The notes under the pieces: generated by a model | What the model was told of the DNA's origin: nothing | The model's database searches: none | Seen by the model: only the letters and a program-made list of their open reading frames with translations | Part shown: positions 61,761 to 64,000 of the stretch, piece by piece | How positions within the stretch are numbered: the stretch's first letter is position 1 | How the letters are laid out: each line of letters begins with the position of its first letter | Origin: Rhodocollybia butyracea | Taxonomy: Eukaryota; Basidiomycota; Agaricomycetes; Agaricales; Omphalotaceae | DNA length: 64,000 nucleotides | Assembly: GCA_015501585.1 (NCBI GenBank) | Contig: JADNRY010000001.1 | Coordinates: forward strand, 496,001-560,000 | Direction: 5' to 3' | Position numbers and translations under genes: made by a program

Positions 61761-62590
61761 TTACTTCGCCTCGTCAACCAACGCATCAACAATCTCTACT
61801 GCACGCTTGAACTGAGCTTTCTGCTCGGCGGTCGGCTGGACGGAGGAAGATCTGTAGGACAAACACGTGCTTAGTACGTATATTCGACGGAGAAAGGAGA
61901 AAAAACGAAATCCTTGGTAGGGGTAGAAAAGCGGGCCCTTCGTGTCAACGGAACCGAGGGATCGCCACGGGAACGACGGATAGTAAAATAGACAGAAACA
62001 AATAAGACAGAGAATGGAGCGGAGGAGGACTGCGTGGGGTAGCAGATAATGATCAACGATTTGAACAAACTCACCCAGGCTGACCACTGACCCCGCTCGG
62101 TCCACCATTATACCACTGCAGATCGTCGCTACCCCAGAAGATACTGGTATCAAGTTTGTAAATATCCTCACTACCCGGGGGCTGTTCTGTAGGCAACTCC
62201 TTGAGGATACCGTGAAGTTCATCAATAAGCGTTTCAGCTGATTTGGTTGATGAATCAGAACCTAGGAAAGTGATTAATCTGTTAGATATACCAACAGCAG
62301 AAACAGCGCTAAGTAAGACGTGGTACCGACCTGATAACTTGACTTCCGCATTATGACCTAAAGTCTTTGGCGCAAAACTTTGCAATTCGGGGGTACCATC
62401 AGGTCTCTTAGAAGCAGCGATATTGAGAGAATCAGAGTTCTTGGGACGAGTAATCGTGGCAATCAATGATGGTGTTGGAGGAGCGAAGCCGCCAGTTATA
62501 CCTGGGCTGGTGTGAGGAGGATCTTTAACGCAGATAGCTAGCATGTATAGTACCTTTCTGGATACGAAGAGAGTATTCTTGTGGTGCCAT
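61761..62590 (-). CDS. Conserved hypothetical protein
   Basis: Protein of about 180 residues that I associate with an uncharacterised basidiomycete family. The ATG at 62590 gives MAPQEYSLRIQK; the next part (CVKDPPHTSPGITGGFAPPT, PSLIATITRPKNSDSLNIAA) is in another frame and joins only if 16 nt (62538-62553) or 31 nt (62523-62553) is removed. Later introns are ordinary: one joins EVKLSG to SDSSTKSAETLIDELHGILK, another joins GGPSGVSGQPG to SSSVQPTAEQKAQFKRAVEI. It ends DALVDEAK at 61761. It is acidic, without signal peptide or membrane helix. It is the intact version of the fragment at 58135-58767. Confidence 0.7.
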
Positions 62591-62745
62591 CGTCGATAAT
62601 CTGTGGTAGTTTGGGGTCAAAAGATATAGCAAGCCGAGTAGTGATATGATTGAAGCACAAGAGCGGAGACTCATGAGCGCAGTTCGGACCGGGACCGATG
62701 AGATTTAGATAAACGCTAGATGACGTATAGTATAAGCGCTCTACT

Positions 62746-63835
62746 CTACAAAGACTTTGACCACTTTTCGAATTTCTTCTGTTCTTGTAACATCCCTTCC
62801 AACTTTGCATTGATTCTAAGCCACGAACCTTCGCCCAGTTGTAGTCTCACTGGGACTTCAGCGTCATCAGCCTCAACTAACTCATAAATTCTTCTCGCAG
62901 CAAGGACTGGGTCGCCAGTTATTCCTCTCCGATCTTCAAACCATCGCCGCATTTGGTTGGATCCGAGATCAGGACCGTTGATGTAGGAAGGATGGGAAGG
63001 GAATACAGTGGTATTGTCGGTATGTGCTCGGGTTTTAAACGCTCCTGGCTCCAAGATTGTGATCTGAAGGAAAGATGACAGACGAACGTTAGCCCAAATA
63101 ACAACACCGGTCTTCCGGTGTTCTCGCCTTGATATTCCACGCGGGATCCATCTCTTGCATCAATGATTCAGTGAATCCCTCAAGCGCTTCAACGCTGTTA
63201 TTCCACTTGTTTCAAGAACTAATAGGTAGCGGGCTCACCATGTTTACTGTTGGACCGATTTGTTACTACCCGCTGCTTAACCGTAGCATGGAAACACACC
63301 TTGCGGAATAAAACCCGATGCCGGCACTTGGTGCAACACCCGCACCTGAGCTGACGTTAAACAGCCTACCACCGCGCACTCGGTTGACATCCCGAAAGAC
63401 TCGAACGGCCTCTTGGCTGACCCGCGACATGCCCCAAAAATTCACATCAAACATTTCGCGCGCTTTATCCTCCGGTGTACCCTCGATCTCTCCCAATATT
63501 GCTATTCCTGCATTGTTAAAAACGACATCAATGCGTCCAAAGGTCTGTTCAACTGTCGCAAATACTTGTTTAACATCGGCTGGTGAAGTCACATCGCAGT
63601 GGAGAAGTAGAAGATTCTCGGGATCCCAATCGGAACCCGATTTCAAGGAGGAGAGAGTCGGTGGCTCAGAGGAGGAGCGGTAGGTTGCTATTGCGATGTC
63701 CCCATTTTGAAGTACTAATTTAGTAATTTCGAGACCGAAACCCGAAGCTGCACCCGTTACTGAATTTTGTTGGGTCAGTAGGTTTTGAAGCAGTAACGAT
63801 AACTCACTCAACCAGACACGAGACTGAGGAGGCAT
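62746..63835 (-). CDS. Short-chain dehydrogenase/reductase
   Basis: NAD(P)-dependent oxidoreductase with a Rossmann fold, about 280 residues. The chosen ATG at 63835 gives MPPQSRVWL, joined over an intron (about 63767-63822) to ITGAASGFGLEI, the TGxxxGxG nucleotide motif. NNAG follows in VVFNNAGIAILGE, and the catalytic Ser lies in LFNVSSGAG. The YxxxK motif is assembled as YSASKHALEGF only if an 8-nt microexon (63239-63246) between introns 63247-63299 and 63187-63238 is used. A single 108-nt intron would give YSASVEALEGF without the lysine. NIK is joined to ITILEPGAF by a GC-AG intron (about 63064-63127). The C-terminus ends KFEKWSKSL at 62746. The upstream in-frame extension to 63919 is unlikely to be coding. 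Confidence 0.87.
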
Positions 63836-64000
63836 GTTCGAGGGAATGCCCTGGATTTTTAACATGCTACGATTCTCCCAGCTAATAAGCCAAAAGCTCT
63901 CCGAGGTCTCCGAAATCAATATTTATCGATCGCCTTCGGCGCACTGATATCTGGATGCATTTCTCGAAATTTGGCATATCTTTCTCACCTTCCTAAAAAC

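Overview
The window is nuclear DNA from a filamentous basidiomycete, most likely an agaricomycete. Nearly every gene is split by GT-AG introns of about 50-60 nt, gene density is about one per 2-2.5 kb on both strands, and the recognisable families are typical of mushrooms: DUF6534 membrane proteins, SRPK-like kinase relatives, GH28 pectinases, HbrB, Bro1 and Zn2Cys6 regulators. Almost no gene is a single open frame, so the exon joins given here were made by eye from splice signals and family motifs and are predictions.

Layout. 1-9 kb is a carbohydrate block: a GH28 polygalacturonase cut by the left edge, a hexokinase, a 3-kb gap with transposon debris, and a hexose transporter. 9.6-19 kb holds a BTB/CAP-Gly protein, a DUF6534 membrane protein and a small single-pass membrane protein. 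19-30 kb is a dense run on the minus strand: Zn2Cys6 regulator, PAC1/LIS1, mitochondrial ribosomal protein uL14m, an aldo-keto reductase and a dynamin-like GTPase. 31-43 kb has a Bro1/ALIX-type protein, MIC10, a reduced kinase-like protein, a NAPE-PLD/UlaG-like metallo-hydrolase and CDC20. 43.9-51.6 kb has an HbrB-domain TORC2 subunit, a small secreted protein, an MFS transporter, a split tRNA-Glu and VPS29.

52.9-62.6 kb is the accessory part. After a second DUF6534 gene comes a decayed VPS29 copy and then a head-to-tail duplication of about 3 kb (unit A about 55.3-58.8 kb, unit B about 58.8-62.35 kb). Each unit carries a VPS29 3' fragment, a secreted proline-rich gene and the 3' part of a conserved hypothetical gene. 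Unit B's secreted gene is intact: signal peptide, collagen-like Gly-Leu-Pro tract and, once two short introns are removed, a C-terminal eight-cysteine module with hydrophobin-type order. Unit A's copy is broken by frameshifts and by a small 9-bp-TSD MITE. Unit B instead carries a 706-bp foldback element in its VPS29 fragment. Each unit therefore gives the empty site for the other's insertion. The window ends with a short-chain dehydrogenase whose catalytic lysine appears to lie in an 8-nt microexon.

Most genes are independent housekeeping functions. The main functional grouping is GH28, hexokinase and sugar transporter, which together could serve pectin and sugar use. The most unusual items are the collagen-like/eight-cysteine secreted protein, the two transposon insertions with internal empty-site controls, the microexons in the dehydrogenase and MIC10, and an apparent one-base frameshift near the end of CDC20.
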